From contig JAEYSJ010000163.1 in the NCBI GenBank assembly GCA_023434855.1, forward strand, positions 1 through 13,783: DNA of 13,783 nt. Reading direction: 5' to 3'. Position numbers and translations under genes: made by a program. Shown piece after piece: positions 7,205-13,783 of this stretch; within the stretch, counting starts at the first letter, position 1; each line of letters opens with the position of its first letter. The stretch comes from Bacillota bacterium (GTDB taxonomy: Bacteria; Bacillota_C; Negativicutes; JAEYSJ01). The notes under the pieces are model-generated. The model worked only from the letters and a program-made list of their open reading frames with translations. It searched no databases and was not told where the DNA came from.

Positions 7205-10200
7205 ATATAACCAGGTTTGCTATTCGGAGACCTGTCGGAATGACGATGATTATTCTGCTGTTTGTGGTATTAGGTCTCTATAGCTATTTCCGGATTGGCA
7301 TTGAATTGCTGCCTGCCTTAAATACACCTTATGTGTCGATAACGGTTGATTATGACGGAGCCAGTGTCCAGGAGGTGGAGGAGCAGGTTATTAAACCATT
7401 GGAGCAGTCACTTTCCTCCCTGTCACATTTAAAGAGAATGCTGGCCATGGCCAGAGCGGAAAAAGCTCTGGTTATTTTAGAATTCGACTTTGAGGCTGAT
7501 TCTGATATGGCCTTAATCGAAGCAACTAAGCTGGTAAACCGTGCTAGAAAAAATCTGCCCGATGATATTAGTGAACCTGTTGTGACAAAAAGGGACGTTA
7601 ATGCGCTTCCCATTATGGAAATTGCCGTAAAGGCGAAATATCCGCTATCTGACATTTATGGAAAAGCTGATCAGGTCTTTAAAGAGCGGCTTCAGCGGGC
7701 AGACGGTGTATCCGATGTTGCTCTGGGAGGAGGACGGGATCGGGAACTGGCTGTAAAAGTAGATAAAAACAAGCTCTTTCAGTATAATATTTCTCTTCAG
7801 CAAATTGTAAACCGCATTAAAGGAGAAAATGTGATGATTCCGGCTGGTTCTGTTTTTACCGATAAAACAGAAACAGCAGTACGGCTGGCGGCACGCTATA
7901 CTTCGCCGGAAGAAGTTAGACGTGTTTATGTGACTAACACGGCTGGAGCAGCCGTACCGTTAACCCAGATAGCAGAAGTAACCGAGCAGGACAGTCGGGC
8001 AAACCGCTATGGCAGGGTAAATGGGGATGAAGCAGTTTCTTTGCAGGTTTATAAAAATAGTGATGCTAATATAGTGTCCACTGTCAAAGGCGTTAAAAGT
8101 CAGCTGGATTTGTTGCAGTCCGAATATCCCGAATACCAGTTTATTGTTGTTACCAATGATGCCCGGTATATTGATAATTCGTTAAAGACGACCTTATGGA
8201 CGCTGGTGGAAGGCATTATTACTACCGGATTGGTACTGCTTCTGTTCTTAAGAGGCTGGCGTTCTACCGTCGCTGTTATAGTGGCTATACCCGCATCATT
8301 GATTTCCACATTTTTGTTTATGTACATAGCCGGCTTTACTTTTAATATGATGTCTTTGATGGGGATGACTTTGTGCATTGGCGTGTTGGTCGATGACTCC
8401 ATTGTGGTGTTAGAGAACATTCATCGCCACATCAAGTTGGGAAAAGCTGCGGATATTGCGGCTGAGGATGGACGCAATGAAATTGGTATGGCGGCCATCG
8501 CTATTACCTTGTGCGATGTCGTGGTTTTTCTGCCGATCGCTTTTATGGACGGTATGACAGGACAATATTTCCGTCAATTTGGCCTGACAATCGTGTTTGC
8601 AACATTGTTTTCCTTATTTGTCTCCTTTACACTAACTCCCCTAATGACTGCTCGCCTTTTTAAAGATGGTATTGTGGAACCGGTTGGTAGGATCTGGCTG
8701 TTTATGGACAGGCTTGAACAACAGACGATTAGCCGATATGAACAGATTCTATGCTGGTGTTTAAAAAACGGCAGGAAGGTTGTTGTTGCCGTTTTAGCAT
8801 TGTTTGTGCTGACAGCTGCTCTAATTCCTGCTGGTATTATTGGTACTGAATATATGCCGAGAACGGATGAAGGCAGCTTCCGGGTAACGGTTGAACTGCC
8901 TGTGGGTCAAAATATAGATGTGACGGATGCTGTAGTTGGTCAGCTAGAGGAGTATATCAGGACAATACCGGAGGTCACTAACTGCTTAAGCTATATTGGT
9001 GACAGTGGCGGAAATAAAGCTAAGATTACCGTTCAACTGGTTGATAAGAGAGAGCGCAGGCGCAGTGTATGGCAAATCACAGATGATATTCGGAGCTTCT
9101 CACGCCGTAACCTTATCCAGGCAACTATACGTGTTACGGAGACCGAGTCATCTGTTGCCGGTGTATCGCTAAGCGGTGCAGAGGATTTTGCTCCAGTACT
9201 GATTTATTTGCTGGGCTCCAACATGGATGAACTAATTGAAGCCTCCCAGCGGGTACAGGCTATTCTTGGCTCTATTGATGGGATAAAAGATGTCCGCAGT
9301 AACTATAAAGAAGGAGCGCCAGAGTTTAAGCTGACCGTTGACCGCGATAAATTGCGCGTTTACCATACGGCAGTAAGTGATATTAAAGACGCTTTTTCGG
9401 CTGCAGTTGATGGCAAAAAGGCGGGAATCCTTGCAAATGACCGCCATAACAACGGGCTGGATACGGATATTGTTGTGAGACTGAAAGACAGTGACCGGTT
9501 TAAGATAGAGGATTTTAAAAGCATATCACTTAGCGGCGGCAGTAGTTTCCTTGGTAATGTGGCTACAATTGAAGAAGGTGTCGGACCTATCAGTATAACC
9601 CGGCTGAACAAACAGCGGGCGATCATTGTTCAGGCAAATATTTCCGACAGGCCGCTTAAAAAGATAGTGCAGGATATGGAAAGCCGGTTTAAGCAGGAGC
9701 CATTTCCTACAGGAGTAACTTATCGCTTTGCCGGTCAGATAACGAATATGGACAGTGGCTTTGGAGAGGTATTTCAGGCCTTAACCTTATCCCTGCTCCT
9801 GGTATATATGTTACTAGCAGTGTTGTACGAATCAACTGTTACTCCGCTCATTCGCATGTTCTCCCTGCCGCTGGGCTTGATAGGGTCATTGCTGTTTCTG
9901 CTGCTTACTCATAATACAATTAATCTCTATTCACTAATTGGCATTTTGGTAATGGATGGGCTGGTAGCCAAAAATGGGACTTTATTGCTGGATTATACAC
10001 TCACCCTTATGAGCAGAGGGATGACAGCTTATGATGCGGTAGTAGAAGCAGGTAAAATCCGGCTCAAACCAATTACAATGACCACACTTACCATGGTAGT
10101 CGGTATGCTGCCAACAGCTCTGTCTTTGAACGAAGGAGCTGAGACACGGATTAGTATGGCCTGGGTACTGATCGGCGGGTTGCTTTTCTCTACTTTTTTC

Positions 10201-10320
10201 TCTTTAATCATTATTCCAATCATTTTTTTGTTTTTTGAGAGACATCCGGTAAAGCACTGGCTTACCCTCGCCGGCGCCAAAAAATATGTTGATAGTACAA
10301 CAGAAGGAGGTAGAAAGTGA
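7201..10320 (+). CDS. RND-family inner-membrane efflux pump (AcrB/MdtB-like, HAE1 type)
   Basis: At 1039 residues it has the full length and two-fold design of AcrB-type pumps: a first membrane helix (residues 10-30), a large periplasmic porter loop, a block of helices from about 330, a second periplasmic loop, and a final helix block. Proton-relay residues are intact: the VDD pair at Asp398-Asp399 in GVLVDDSIVVLEN, matching AcrB Asp407-Asp408, and Lys924 in LVAKNGTLLLDY, matching AcrB Lys940. The N-terminal IELLPALNTPYVSITVDYDGAS is typical of the family. It should export a substrate by proton antiport, with the upstream adaptor and an outer-membrane channel encoded elsewhere. GGAGG at 7190-7194, inside the adaptor gene, serves its ATG. 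Its TGA overlaps the radical SAM GTG start at 10317. Family is certain; the substrate cannot be inferred from sequence beyond the context. Confidence 0.95.
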   Translation: MNITRFAIRRPVGMTMIILLFVVLGLYSYFRIGIELLPALNTPYVSITVDYDGASVQEVEEQVIKPLEQSLSSLSHLKRMLAMARAEKALVILEFDFEADSDMALIEATKLVNRARKNLPDDISEPVVTKRDVNALPIMEIAVKAKYPLSDIYGKADQVFKERLQRADGVSDVALGGGRDRELAVKVDKNKLFQYNISLQQIVNRIKGENVMIPAGSVFTDKTETAVRLAARYTSPEEVRRVYVTNTAGAAVPLTQIAEVTEQDSRANRYGRVNGDEAVSLQVYKNSDANIVSTVKGVKSQLDLLQSEYPEYQFIVVTNDARYIDNSLKTTLWTLVEGIITTGLVLLLFLRGWRSTVAVIVAIPASLISTFLFMYIAGFTFNMMSLMGMTLCIGVLVDDSIVVLENIHRHIKLGKAADIAAEDGRNEIGMAAIAITLCDVVVFLPIAFMDGMTGQYFRQFGLTIVFATLFSLFVSFTLTPLMTARLFKDGIVEPVGRIWLFMDRLEQQTISRYEQILCWCLKNGRKVVVAVLALFVLTAALIPAGIIGTEYMPRTDEGSFRVTVELPVGQNIDVTDAVVGQLEEYIRTIPEVTNCLSYIGDSGGNKAKITVQLVDKRERRRSVWQITDDIRSFSRRNLIQATIRVTETESSVAGVSLSGAEDFAPVLIYLLGSNMDELIEASQRVQAILGSIDGIKDVRSNYKEGAPEFKLTVDRDKLRVYHTAVSDIKDAFSAAVDGKKAGILANDRHNNGLDTDIVVRLKDSDRFKIEDFKSISLSGGSSFLGNVATIEEGVGPISITRLNKQRAIIVQANISDRPLKKIVQDMESRFKQEPFPTGVTYRFAGQITNMDSGFGEVFQALTLSLLLVYMLLAVLYESTVTPLIRMFSLPLGLIGSLLFLLLTHNTINLYSLIGILVMDGLVAKNGTLLLDYTLTLMSRGMTAYDAVVEAGKIRLKPITMTTLTMVVGMLPTALSLNEGAETRISMAWVLIGGLLFSTFFSLIIIPIIFLFFERHPVKHWLTLAGAKKYVDSTTEGGRK
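10304..10311 (+). promoter_or_regulatory. Ribosome binding site for the GTG-started radical SAM gene
   Basis: A full consensus AAGGAGGT lies in the last codons of the pump gene, five bases before the GTG at 10317. The GTG shares bases with the pump stop (GTGA). This strong site supports GTG as the real start and indicates translational coupling. Confidence 0.85.
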
Positions 10321-11369
10321 AAAAAATAAGCTCCCTAAAAATGCTTATTCTCGGAATTACAGGGCAGTGCAACTTTGCCTGTGTGTACTGCTATGCAGAC
10401 AAGCATCCGCAGCAGTGTATGAGCATTGAGACGGCAATAAAAGCTATTAATATGGCTGCTGTAGGCGGCAGGCCTTTTGTTCTGCAGTTCAGCGGCGGTG
10501 AGCCGCTGCTGGCCTTTGACGTCCTGCAGAAAGCAGTGAGGTATGTACAGCAAAAAAATATACCTGCGATTTTGCAGGTGCAGACAAATGGTTCGCTGAT
10601 AACACCGGACATGGCAGCTTTTTTTCACAGGAACCGCGTTGGGGTCGGCGTCAGTCTTGACGGCCGCCCAGGGCAGAATGACTTGCTCCGCTGCTTGCCG
10701 TCAGGTGCGGGTACCAGCCAACTGATTGTACGGGGAGCGAATTTTCTGGCGGCTGCAAAAGTAGAAATCGGAATTACCTGCGTTGTGGCTGACAGCAACG
10801 TACGCTGTTTACCGGGAATTGTGGAAATGGCTTATTATCTTGGCAACGTACGAAAACTAGGTTTTGACCTGCTCAGGGCTCAGGGGCGGGGCAGTGCAGT
10901 TCAGCCGGCAAATGATCAGGATGTGGCGGCAGGCCTGTCTGCAGCGGTAGATAAGGCCCGCCAGCTGGAGAAATCTACCGGCCGCAGACTTCTTTTTTCG
11001 CATTTGCAGCGGGTTGAAAATCTGGCTGGAAAACAATTGACCGGTTTTGCTCATTGTCATGCGATGAACGGAGAAGCCGCTTTTGTTGATGCAGCAGGTG
11101 AAATATACGCATGTGCTTCTTTGGCAGGTTTTTCTGAATACAGATTAGGCAATGTAGAGCTGGGAATTGATTTTCGGCAGCAAGCGCAAATCGGTGAATT
11201 TATCCGGCAAAGTATGGCGTTCTGTCCATCCTGTTCATCCTTTACTCTATGTGGCGGAGCCTGTTTTGCCCGCTGGTACGGCTCACAATGTCCTGGTGCT
11301 CCCTACCCGCCGGAATGCGCCTTGAAAAATGTATTTATTAAACAATACCGGCAAGAAGCCAGTCACTGA
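10317..11369 (+). CDS. Radical SAM enzyme with C-terminal SPASM domain
   Basis: The 350-residue protein carries the S-adenosylmethionine [4Fe-4S] motif CNFACVYC (Cys18, Cys22, Cys25) followed by YADK, and the SAM-binding SGGEP motif at 59-63. QTNGSLIT and VGVSLDG are further family blocks. The C-terminal part is a SPASM/twitch region for auxiliary Fe-S clusters: Cys247 and Cys266 flank a short hairpin (VDAAGEIYAC), then CxxCx5C at Cys303, Cys306 and Cys312, with further cysteines at 316, 325 and 334. This layout occurs in peptide-modifying maturases (anaerobic sulfatase maturases, PqqE) and in tetrapyrrole enzymes (NirJ, AhbD); the CxYCYA core is nearer the first group. No precursor peptide was seen nearby. 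It is translationally coupled to the pump, suggesting that it makes or alters the pump's cargo, or a ligand of the import system. Family is firm; substrate is unknown. Confidence 0.93.
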   Translation: MKKISSLKMLILGITGQCNFACVYCYADKHPQQCMSIETAIKAINMAAVGGRPFVLQFSGGEPLLAFDVLQKAVRYVQQKNIPAILQVQTNGSLITPDMAAFFHRNRVGVGVSLDGRPGQNDLLRCLPSGAGTSQLIVRGANFLAAAKVEIGITCVVADSNVRCLPGIVEMAYYLGNVRKLGFDLLRAQGRGSAVQPANDQDVAAGLSAAVDKARQLEKSTGRRLLFSHLQRVENLAGKQLTGFAHCHAMNGEAAFVDAAGEIYACASLAGFSEYRLGNVELGIDFRQQAQIGEFIRQSMAFCPSCSSFTLCGGACFARWYGSQCPGAPYPPECALKNVFIKQYRQEASH

Positions 11370-11395
11370 CTAGCGACTGCCAATGGAGTTACTAG
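11370..11395 (+). other. Intercistronic hairpin without T-run
   Basis: CTAGCGACT (11370-11378) can pair with AGTTACTAG (11387-11395) around an 8-base loop, with eight of nine pairs (one G-U) and one C-A mismatch. It begins one base after the radical SAM stop codon. No T-run follows, so it is not a standard terminator. It could mark RNA processing or partial attenuation before the receptor gene. Confidence 0.3.
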
Positions 11396-11404
11396 ATGTA
11401 AAAT

Positions 11405-11416
11405 AGGAGAGAGAGG
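11405..11416 (+). promoter_or_regulatory. Ribosome binding region of the TonB receptor gene
   Basis: AGGAG (11405-11409) and AGAGG (11412-11416) precede two adjacent start codons, GTG at 11425 and ATG at 11428. AGAGG lies 8 and 11 bases before them respectively. The two choices differ by one residue, so the protein is unaffected. An ATG at 11420 in another frame stops after two codons. Confidence 0.55.
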
Positions 11417-11424
11417 TTTATGTT

Positions 11425-13341
11425 GTGATGAAAGGTAAGAAAGTGGATAACCGGAATTTTTGGAAACAGGTATCATTAGGTCTGCTGGCAGCGGCCATCT
11501 GTATGCCGCAGGCCGGATATGCGGCGGATAAAGCCGAGGAGTTTACGCTTGATTCTATGTTGGTTACTGCCCAAAGACGGGAAACCAGTGATTTGAATAC
11601 GGCAGCTGCCGTAACGGTCATTACTGCGGAAGAGCTTAAGGCAACAGGAGCGATTTCTGTATTTGATGCCTTGGAGCATGTAACGGGCGTTAGTGGAGTA
11701 TCTACTGGTGCCGGTGGAGCCGAATTCGGCATGACAGCATCGCGGATCAATATTCGCGGCTTTAATCAGGGAACGCTGGTTTTGGTTAATGGTTCTCCTA
11801 TTAACTTGCTTAATTACAATGGCACCGGCGGCATTCCGCTGGCAGCGGTTGAACGAGTGGAAGTTATTAAAGGGGCTGCTTCAACGCTGTATGGAGCGGA
11901 AGCGCTGGGTGGAGTCATCAATATTATTACGAAAAAGCCCGGCGAGGATAAGAAGACTACAGTTAGCCTAACAGGCGGCAATTATAATAAAAGCTGGTCT
12001 GTTGGTACTGATTTTGAGAAGGGATCTTTGTATGTACAGCGCGAATATACCGGTGATATTACCCGGACATCAAGGGATAATATATCAGCTGCCCAATATT
12101 ATGGTTTAAATAAGGGCTATAAAAACAGCCTTTTTTATACGATGCAGCTAAATGACCGGCTTAATTTTAACTGGTCTTATGCTGATTCTCAGTCGAATCG
12201 TCCCCGGTATAACGCCAATGGCTCTAATTATATCGACTATGTTTACGATGATGTACGCAATAATGTTAATTTTGTTTATACGGATGAGGAAAATAACTAT
12301 CGTTCCGTCCTGTCTTATAATAATCGACAAGCAAATGCAGATAAATATACCTATTCTACTAAAAATTGGGGAATCAGTGAGCGTTATGATATGTACAGCA
12401 TCAACTGGGACAACCAAAAAAGCTGGCAGTTGCGCAATGATCTCGATACGTTGATTGCGGGGGTGACTATTGATCGCGAGCATTATAACGGACTAGCCAG
12501 CAGCACAGCGACAATTCGAAACAATACTCGGCGCGACAGCTTTGCCGCTTATGGCTCGTATACATATGTCGTCAATCCCCGGTTCAATACAACGCTCGGC
12601 CTGAGAGGGCATTTCGTCAATGATTATACCGGCAGGGAGAATGTTTTTTTGCCGCAGCTGCAAACACTGTATAAAATAAATGACACTGCCTCCTGGTACA
12701 CCAACATCGGCAAATCATTCCAGATGGCGGCAATTAACCAGTACTTTTTATACACAGGAAGAATTGATCCTTTAAAGCCGCAGGTAGGCTGGAATTATGA
12801 GACAGGCTTCAAAGTGATTGAGCAGAATCAATCATGGAAGCTGGCTGTTTATCACATGGATATTAAGGATAAGCTTGATTGGATAACAGATGCCAATCCC
12901 AAATATATGACAAATGTCGGAGATTTCCGTAATACCGGTATAGAGCTGGAGTATACAAAGAAGGTGGATAATAACTGGAAATACAATCTTGGCATTAGCT
13001 ACTCCAATCCTGAGGTGCAGGAGAAAGGCAATCCCTGGACGCAATTCAGCGGTCGAGTCCAAACCACTGCCGGCATTACCCACAATAAGGATAAATGGCT
13101 GAGTAATGTGAACTTCCTGTTTATAGGTGATCGTGAAGTCAGCGGGTATAAAATCAACGGTAAAGTTAGCGATGTTCCCGACCGGATACAGCTTAATGCC
13201 GCTGTTCGCTATCAGGCGGCTGAAAATCAGTCGATTGCTCTCAATTTATATAACATGCTTGACAGGGATAATTCGCTTACTAAATACGAAAATCTGGATC
13301 TGCCGTTTAACTGGACACTGAACTATACCTATAGTTTTTAG
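11425..13341 (+). CDS. TonB-dependent outer-membrane receptor (BtuB/haem/siderophore class)
   Basis: The 638-residue protein starts with a signal peptide: basic N-terminus, hydrophobic core VSLGLLAAAICM, and probable cleavage after Ala33 (AGYA-ADK). A TonB-box-like stretch follows (TLDSMLVTAQR, near 41-51). The plug domain spans roughly 50-175 and is textbook: AAAVTVITAEELKATGA, then INIRGFNQGTLVLVNGSPIN, and VERVEVIKGAASTLYGAEALGGVINIITKKPG. The rest is a Tyr/Asn-rich beta barrel with alternating strands. It keeps the late block LKPQVGWNYETGFK and ends in the aromatic C-terminus TYSF used for barrel assembly. The length is close to BtuB and HmuR-type receptors. It would import a scarce, large ligand with energy from TonB-ExbB-ExbD (not in the window). 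Its position after a binding lipoprotein and CobN-like gene favours haem, corrinoid or another metal chelate over simple siderophores. Family is certain; ligand is open. Confidence 0.95.
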   Translation: MMKGKKVDNRNFWKQVSLGLLAAAICMPQAGYAADKAEEFTLDSMLVTAQRRETSDLNTAAAVTVITAEELKATGAISVFDALEHVTGVSGVSTGAGGAEFGMTASRINIRGFNQGTLVLVNGSPINLLNYNGTGGIPLAAVERVEVIKGAASTLYGAEALGGVINIITKKPGEDKKTTVSLTGGNYNKSWSVGTDFEKGSLYVQREYTGDITRTSRDNISAAQYYGLNKGYKNSLFYTMQLNDRLNFNWSYADSQSNRPRYNANGSNYIDYVYDDVRNNVNFVYTDEENNYRSVLSYNNRQANADKYTYSTKNWGISERYDMYSINWDNQKSWQLRNDLDTLIAGVTIDREHYNGLASSTATIRNNTRRDSFAAYGSYTYVVNPRFNTTLGLRGHFVNDYTGRENVFLPQLQTLYKINDTASWYTNIGKSFQMAAINQYFLYTGRIDPLKPQVGWNYETGFKVIEQNQSWKLAVYHMDIKDKLDWITDANPKYMTNVGDFRNTGIELEYTKKVDNNWKYNLGISYSNPEVQEKGNPWTQFSGRVQTTAGITHNKDKWLSNVNFLFIGDREVSGYKINGKVSDVPDRIQLNAAVRYQAAENQSIALNLYNMLDRDNSLTKYENLDLPFNWTLNYTYSF

Positions 13342-13375
13342 TATTTTTTCGTTAGACTAGTTGCGAAGGCAAAAA

Positions 13376-13427
13376 CCAAAGAGGGTGTTGATGGACGGTT
13401 AAAACCGGTCTTCAACGCCCTCTTTGG
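13376..13427 (-). terminator. Strong intrinsic terminator of the ferritin-like gene
   Basis: CCAAAGAGGGTGTTGA (13376-13391) pairs with TCAACGCCCTCTTTGG (13412-13427) along 16 positions with a single G-U pair. The inner part extends the stem through GGA/TCT and CGGT/ACCG around a small loop. Read on the minus strand the stem is followed directly by TTTTT (13371-13375), and it starts two bases after the reverse gene's stop codon. On the plus strand no T-run follows, so it would end the receptor transcript only weakly. Confidence 0.88.
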
Positions 13428-13429
13428 CA

Positions 13430-13783
13430 TTACCACAAATCCTCTCTAAGCTGGGAGTAGATACGCAGGTGGTGCTCTTCATCGAGAATAATCCTCTCCA
13501 GCACCGGACGAATGCAGGGATCGTTGATTTGGCGCAGGCGGCTGCGGTAATTGCGGATAGCATCGGCTTCGTGCTGAATATTACAGGCCAGCTTATCATA
13601 AATAGTACCGCCATAATAGACATACTTAGAACTCCAGAAGTGCATGGCGCCACAATCAGGGAAATGGACGACGGGTGCCTTTCCCAGAAGCTGGATTGTT
13701 TTTCCCAGCATTTCAAAATGATGCATTTCGACTATGGCGATGTGCCGGGCGGCATCAGCAATGGCAGGATAGCTGTGCTGCAG
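13430..13783 (-). CDS. Ferritin-like diiron-fold protein (rubrerythrin/bacterioferritin-type domain), 5' end outside window
   Basis: Read on the reverse strand, the frame is open from the window edge to TAA at 13432-13430, giving at least 117 residues; an internal ATG at 13726 is not the real start because the frame continues upstream with conserved sequence. Visible elements are HIAIVEMHHFEMLGKTIQLLG, with the ExxH metal motif (EMHH); a WSSKYVYYGGTIYDKLACNIQHEADAIRNYRSRL block; and the closing helix VLERIILDEEHHLRIYSQL with a second ExxH motif (EEHH). These are metal-ligand helices of a four-helix ferritin-like bundle, as in small Clostridial ferritin-like proteins. The role is probably iron or peroxide handling in the cytoplasm. 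Only the first helix region is missing. The gene converges on the receptor gene and has its own terminator, so it is transcribed separately. Whether it belongs functionally to the import row is unknown. Confidence 0.88.
   Translation of the reverse strand: MQHSYPAIADAARHIAIVEMHHFEMLGKTIQLLGKAPVVHFPDCGAMHFWSSKYVYYGGTIYDKLACNIQHEADAIRNYRSRLRQINDPCIRPVLERIILDEEHHLRIYSQLREDLW

Noticed and set aside
12148..12483. Reverse and forward isoleucine-rich open frames of about 100 codons inside the receptor gene
   Set aside because: Both are out-of-frame readings of the Tyr/Asn-rich barrel codons; the Ile-rich text is a by-product of TAT and AAT codons, not a membrane protein.
13342..13375. Possible plus-strand terminator from TTTTTTCG and CGAA after the receptor stop
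   Set aside because: Only four base pairs form and no T-run follows the second arm; the real hairpin is the adjacent 13376-13427 one.
13430..13726. Ferritin-like protein as a complete 98-residue gene starting at 13726
   Set aside because: The frame stays open to the window edge and the upstream residues (HIAIVEM) complete the first ExxH metal motif, so the gene is cut by the window rather than short.

Overview
The window looks like a chromosomal segment of a diderm Firmicute, most probably a Negativicute close to Sporomusa or Pelosinus. The grounds are composition and gene content only. GC content is moderate, ribosome binding sites are strong AGGAGG-type sequences, and genes use ATG and GTG starts. 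A TonB-dependent outer-membrane receptor and an RND pump (which need an outer membrane) sit beside proteins of Clostridial style: a soluble chemotaxis-type transducer and a small ferritin-like protein. No rRNA, tRNA, insertion sequence, integrase or CRISPR array was seen.

Layout. A cut-off 3' gene end (1-173) is followed by seven forward genes in a close-packed row from 283 to 13341. These are: a BtuF/HmuT-type substrate-binding lipoprotein (283-1203); a large CobN/HmuS-type chelatase-like protein (1263-4967); a membrane-free methyl-accepting-type signalling protein (5068-5916); an RND periplasmic adaptor (5954-7204); an RND inner-membrane pump (7201-10320); a radical SAM/SPASM enzyme (10317-11369); and a TonB-dependent receptor (11425-13341). 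Adaptor, pump and radical SAM gene overlap by 4 bases at each junction (ATGA, GTGA), so they are very likely translated as a unit. The other gaps are 37-109 bases and none holds a clear intrinsic terminator, so the row is probably one operon or two. A reverse-strand ferritin-like gene (13430 to the window end, 5' part missing) converges on it and ends in a strong hairpin with a T-run, at 13376-13427.

How the genes may work together (inference). Receptor, binding lipoprotein and CobN-like protein are the core of haem/tetrapyrrole or corrinoid acquisition loci; in Bacteroidetes the HmuR, HmuT and HmuS proteins form such a set. CobN-family proteins handle metal insertion into, or removal from, tetrapyrroles, and no AAA+ partner (CobS/CobT or ChlI/ChlD type) lies in the window. 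An RND pump could remove a toxic product such as a metal-free porphyrin. The coupled radical SAM/SPASM enzyme could modify the ligand or a product. A transducer with no membrane segment would add cytoplasmic sensing. The ABC permease and ATPase, TonB/ExbBD and an outer-membrane channel for the pump are all absent from the window.

The most interesting point is the combination: a tetrapyrrole-type import and chelatase module joined to an RND pump that is translationally coupled to a radical SAM enzyme. The substrate (haem, corrinoid or another metal chelate) cannot be fixed from sequence alone. A possible degenerate cobalamin-riboswitch-like segment before the lipoprotein gene is the only hint towards corrinoids, and it is weak.
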